From contig NZ_QLLK01000013.1 of the NCBI RefSeq assembly GCF_003259505.1, forward strand, positions 20,757-84,756: 64,000 bases of DNA, given 5' to 3'. Under the pieces are notes generated by a model. It was not told the DNA's origin. It searched no databases and saw nothing but the letters and a program-made list of their open reading frames with translations. Positions 61,012-64,000 of the stretch are shown in pieces. Origin of the DNA: Algoriphagus yeomjeoni (GTDB lineage: Bacteria; Bacteroidota; Bacteroidia; Cytophagales; Cyclobacteriaceae). How positions within the stretch are numbered: the first letter of the stretch is position 1; each line of letters begins with the position of its first letter. A program made the translations under genes and the position numbers.

Positions 61012-64000
61012 ATGAAAAAAAAACTGCTTGTTATAGCATTATGCCTGTGGAGTACCCTAGGAATGGGAATGCAGGAACTGAGCCACCCTGTTAAAGGGCG
61101 GGTGCTGGATCAATTGACAAATGCTCCTGTTGTAGGAGCCACACTAATTGTCAAAGGAACTACCAAGGGTGTTGTCTCGAACAACGAAGGGAAATTCACC
61201 CTAAACTTAAGGCCCGGTACCATCACCTTGGTGGCAAGTTTTGTGGGATATGAGTCTAGTGAATTGCAAGTGACTGTCCCAAGTGATACTGATCTTGAAA
61301 TTTACCTTCAGGAAGATGTGTTTGGATTGGCCGAGGTTCGGGTGGTATCCACCGGTTTTCAGGAGCTATCTGCCGAACGGACGACAGGATCATTCGTCCT
61401 GCTGGATGAAAAACTGATCAACCGTCGTGTCAGTACTTCTATACTGGATAGAATGGAAGACGTGACACCAGGGCTGATTTTCAACCGTGACAGGCCAGAT
61501 AAAGGACTAGGTGAAAGTATTAGCATAAGGGGAAACAGCACCCTGCTTGCAGATAGAAAACCCTTGATCGTGGTGGATAACCTAGCCTATGATGGACCTA
61601 TAGAAAACCTCAATCCAAATGACGTGGAAAGTATTACCGTATTGAAGGATGCCGCAGCTGCTTCCATCTGGGGTGCACGGGCAGGAAATGGGGTAATCGT
61701 GATCAAAACCAAATCAGGGAAGTTTGACCAACCCTTGCGGATACAATGGAACTCCAATCTCACATGGCAAGATGCATTCGATCCCTTTTATAAGCCTTTG
61801 ATGAATATAAGCTCCTTTGTAGACAAAGAAATTAAACTCTTTGAAGCGGGCATCTACGGCAGCAGGGAAGGTGCTTACGGCAACCCGAAACTATCGGCGC
61901 TGGTAGAGGATCAGATTGCGCATAGGGATGGACTGATTACTCAGGATCAACTCAATACAGCAATACAAGCCTACCGGACCACCGATACCCGTTCAGACCT
62001 TGCAAAGTACTTTTACCGCCCCTCCCTTAGGCAGCAATATTCCTTGCAGCTGAACGGTGGAACAAAGAATTACTCCTACGCGCTGGGAATGGGATGGGAT
62101 GAAAACAGGGAGACTCAGCAAGGTTTGGATCAACAGAGAATAACGGTATCCCTACAACAAAACTGGAAAGTATGGGACGAGCGACTTGAATTTGGACTCG
62201 GCACCTACCTGATCCAGTCCAAGGGAGTCAACTCCTTTCCTCCGCTTGATGGATTGGACCCCTATATCCCCCTAGTAGGCATACAGGGAGAAGCATTGCC
62301 GGTTCTATGGAGAAATAGCGCCCGACTCAAACAGGAATTGGAAGGGACAGGTATTCTGGACTGGGATTATTACCCCTATGCAGAACTAGGGCAGAGCCCC
62401 TCGATAAACCGTCAAAATGAAATCCGCATCAATCCAAGGATTACATGGAAATTGGGCAAGGGGCTGTCTCTTAATTCCAATTATCAGTTTTGGACTGGGA
62501 CAGGGTTTACTGATCAGGTAAACAGCTCAGACAGCTTTTACTCTCGCGATTTAATCAATCAGTTTACGGAAATCTCCTCACCGGGAAGCGTCATAAACAG
62601 AGTCCCACTTGGTTCTGTATATAACTATTCGGACAGCAGATCCTTTAGCCATAACTGGCGGAACCAGCTGAACTATAACCTTGTGACAGGGCCTCATGAA
62701 ATTAATGCCTTAATAGGGAATGAAATCAAAGATTTTCAGACTGAAGGAAAATCGGGTAGGGCTTATGGATATGAAGAAGAAACGGGGGTATCACAGCAAA
62801 TAGATCCCACTTCATATTATCCTGACCTTAAGACTGGATATACCTCACGTATACCATTGCCACAAACCTTTAATGGGACTATTAACCGATATGTATCCTA
62901 TTTCAGTAACCTTGGTTATACGTTTAAGGAGAAATACTTGCTAACAGGATCAGCCAGGCTGGATGCCTCGAATCTTTATGGTGTAAGCACCAACAAAAGG
63001 ACAGTTCCGCTATGGTCAGCCGGGTTGGGTTGGTTAGTATCCGAGGAATCCTGGATGGATTGGGAAGTATTGGATTACCTCAAAGTGAAAATGAGTTATG
63101 GATTCAACGGAAATACCAACCCGGCATCTACGGCCTTTACAACCGGTTCCTATTTCGGGGCTGGCACCAATCGATGGGTAGGTCTCCCTTGGCTCTCTAT
63201 ACTTAATCCTCCAAACCCCTCTCTCAGATGGGAGAAAATTAAGATTATAAATTTTGGAACCGAGTTTGAATTCTTTAGAGGGAAACTAAGGGGAGGATTG
63301 GAAATCTATTCCAAGGATGGGATTGATCTATTCGGTAGTCAGCCTATGTATCCTTCTTCTGGGGTTAGCTCTGTAGTTAGAAATTATGCCAGTACAAAGA
63401 CCAAAGGCCTAGATCTTAATCTGACAGCCAGAATAATCCAATCTCCGGTGATTTGGGAGGCTAGTTTTTTCTACAGTCATGTCAGGGAAAAAGTCACAGC
63501 TTATGCTGTCGATCCAGTTCCGACAAACGCTGCAATTTATTCCTCTGGCCTGTCGGGTATAGGGCCATCCCCGGTGGAAGGATTCCCGATTTATAGCATT
63601 TTCAGTTTCCCCACCGCCACGTTGGGTCCTGACAATGGGAACCCAAGAGGAATCATTGAGGGAGAGCCAAGCGCCGACTATTCCCGAATTCTGGCAGAGA
63701 CGACCATGGATGAATTGAATTTTCATGGCTCCTCTATACCTACACATTTCGGGGCTTTGAGAAACCAACTGATCTGGAAAGGATTTGACCTTTCTGCTAA
63801 TATTAGTTACCGCATGGGGTATTATTTCCGAAGGGAAAGTATTGTGTATGATAACCTGAACCGTGGGGAAATCAGTCATGCGGATTTTGAACAGAGATGG
63901 CAGAACCCCGGCGATGAACTGATTACTGACATTCCTTCTGATCCCGGAATATCAAATCCTCAGAGAAACATATTTGATCAGGTGAGTTCTAGGTCAGTCC
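61012..64000 (+). CDS. SusC/RagA-family TonB-dependent outer-membrane receptor (partial, runs off window)
   Basis: The frame is open from ATG 61012 to the window end (996 codons). It has a signal peptide (1-20), a carboxypeptidase-like regulatory domain (about 25-103: VKGRVLDQLTNAPVVGATLIVKG in pieces, NEGKFTLNL, SFVGYES), then the plug. The plug contains SISIRGNSTLLADRKPLIVVDN and the SusC hallmark DVESITVLKDAAAASIWGARAGNGVIVI (both in pieces). The rest is aromatic-rich barrel strands. It imports an oligosaccharide or peptide-like ligand with a SusD partner, presumably encoded just beyond the window. There is no N-terminal STN domain, so no anti-sigma signalling. Confidence 0.92.
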   Translation, partial: MKKKLLVIALCLWSTLGMGMQELSHPVKGRVLDQLTNAPVVGATLIVKGTTKGVVSNNEGKFTLNLRPGTITLVASFVGYESSELQVTVPSDTDLEIYLQEDVFGLAEVRVVSTGFQELSAERTTGSFVLLDEKLINRRVSTSILDRMEDVTPGLIFNRDRPDKGLGESISIRGNSTLLADRKPLIVVDNLAYDGPIENLNPNDVESITVLKDAAAASIWGARAGNGVIVIKTKSGKFDQPLRIQWNSNLTWQDAFDPFYKPLMNISSFVDKEIKLFEAGIYGSREGAYGNPKLSALVEDQIAHRDGLITQDQLNTAIQAYRTTDTRSDLAKYFYRPSLRQQYSLQLNGGTKNYSYALGMGWDENRETQQGLDQQRITVSLQQNWKVWDERLEFGLGTYLIQSKGVNSFPPLDGLDPYIPLVGIQGEALPVLWRNSARLKQELEGTGILDWDYYPYAELGQSPSINRQNEIRINPRITWKLGKGLSLNSNYQFWTGTGFTDQVNSSDSFYSRDLINQFTEISSPGSVINRVPLGSVYNYSDSRSFSHNWRNQLNYNLVTGPHEINALIGNEIKDFQTEGKSGRAYGYEEETGVSQQIDPTSYYPDLKTGYTSRIPLPQTFNGTINRYVSYFSNLGYTFKEKYLLTGSARLDASNLYGVSTNKRTVPLWSAGLGWLVSEESWMDWEVLDYLKVKMSYGFNGNTNPASTAFTTGSYFGAGTNRWVGLPWLSILNPPNPSLRWEKIKIINFGTEFEFFRGKLRGGLEIYSKDGIDLFGSQPMYPSSGVSSVVRNYASTKTKGLDLNLTARIIQSPVIWEASFFYSHVREKVTAYAVDPVPTNAAIYSSGLSGIGPSPVEGFPIYSIFSFPTATLGPDNGNPRGIIEGEPSADYSRILAETTMDELNFHGSSIPTHFGALRNQLIWKGFDLSANISYRMGYYFRRESIVYDNLNRGEISHADFEQRWQNPGDELITDIPSDPGISNPQRNIFDQVSSRSV

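Overview
The window looks like the chromosome of a Bacteroidota bacterium. The pointers are a SusC/RagA-type TonB-dependent receptor preceded by a thioredoxin-like lipid or periplasmic protein, LytS/LytTR two-component genes, several orphan four-helix-bundle (S23/IVP) proteins, very little Shine-Dalgarno signal and many TTG/GTG starts. The style resembles Cytophagales (for example Cyclobacteriaceae such as Algoriphagus), but that placement is inference. Most of the window is a large surface-polysaccharide locus of the ABC-transporter (Wzm/Wzt) type.

Layout. 1-6.1 kb: four polytopic membrane proteins resembling GT-C glycosyltransferases. 6.1-7.4 kb: two tandem copies of a ~460-500 bp non-coding repeat. 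7.4-16.3 kb: polysaccharide genes (winged-helix regulator, ABC permease, GNAT acetyltransferase, FkbM-like methyltransferase, polyprenyl-phosphate-type GT2, RffA aminotransferase) separated by dense repeats and small repeat-embedded genes (two four-helix-bundle proteins, one GIY-YIG nuclease). 16.3-25.1 kb: genes of other kinds (coiled-coil/barrel envelope protein, LytS-type kinase and LytTR regulator, three unknowns, an FAD-dependent oxidoreductase). 25.8-29.1 kb: a DegT-family aminotransferase and a second, paralogous GT2-rffA pair. 29.5-49.9 kb: a compact, AT-rich, almost repeat-free operon of twenty genes (five SAM methyltransferases, an SDR, several GT2/GT4/GT14/GT32 glycosyltransferases, two large membrane proteins, the Wzt-like ATPase, a formyltransferase-like/propeller fusion). 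50-55.4 kb: polymerase-like membrane protein, another four-helix-bundle protein, a GT4 and a polysaccharide deacetylase. 55.4-59.3 kb: repeat-filled graveyard with an IS256 transposase remnant, an AlbA_2/RecG-like C-terminal fragment, an ImmA/IrrE fragment and an XRE regulator. 59.3-64 kb: thioredoxin-like protein and a SusC-like receptor running off the window.

How the genes fit: the aminotransferases, SDR and GNAT enzyme make amino/acylamido deoxysugars; GT2/GT4/GT14/GT32 enzymes assemble the glycan; the methyltransferases decorate or cap it; the Wzm-like permease (8.5 kb) and the Wzt-like ATPase with its C-terminal glycan-reading domain (38.7 kb) would export it. No initiating sugar-phosphate transferase and no Wza/Wzc-type export protein is seen here.

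The most striking feature is the intergenic DNA. Many quite different low-complexity arrays (TTTTAAATTC-like, CAACCGA, CCCTAAT, GACATCG, CAGTGAT, AAAAGGG, AGCTTTG, CTTGATT) all keep a 7-bp period. They abut or supply start codons (often GTG, TTG or CTG), run into coding regions in frame, and surround all three four-helix-bundle genes. A duplicated GT2-rffA pair gives a natural comparison of a junction with and without an inserted heptad/four-helix-bundle cassette.
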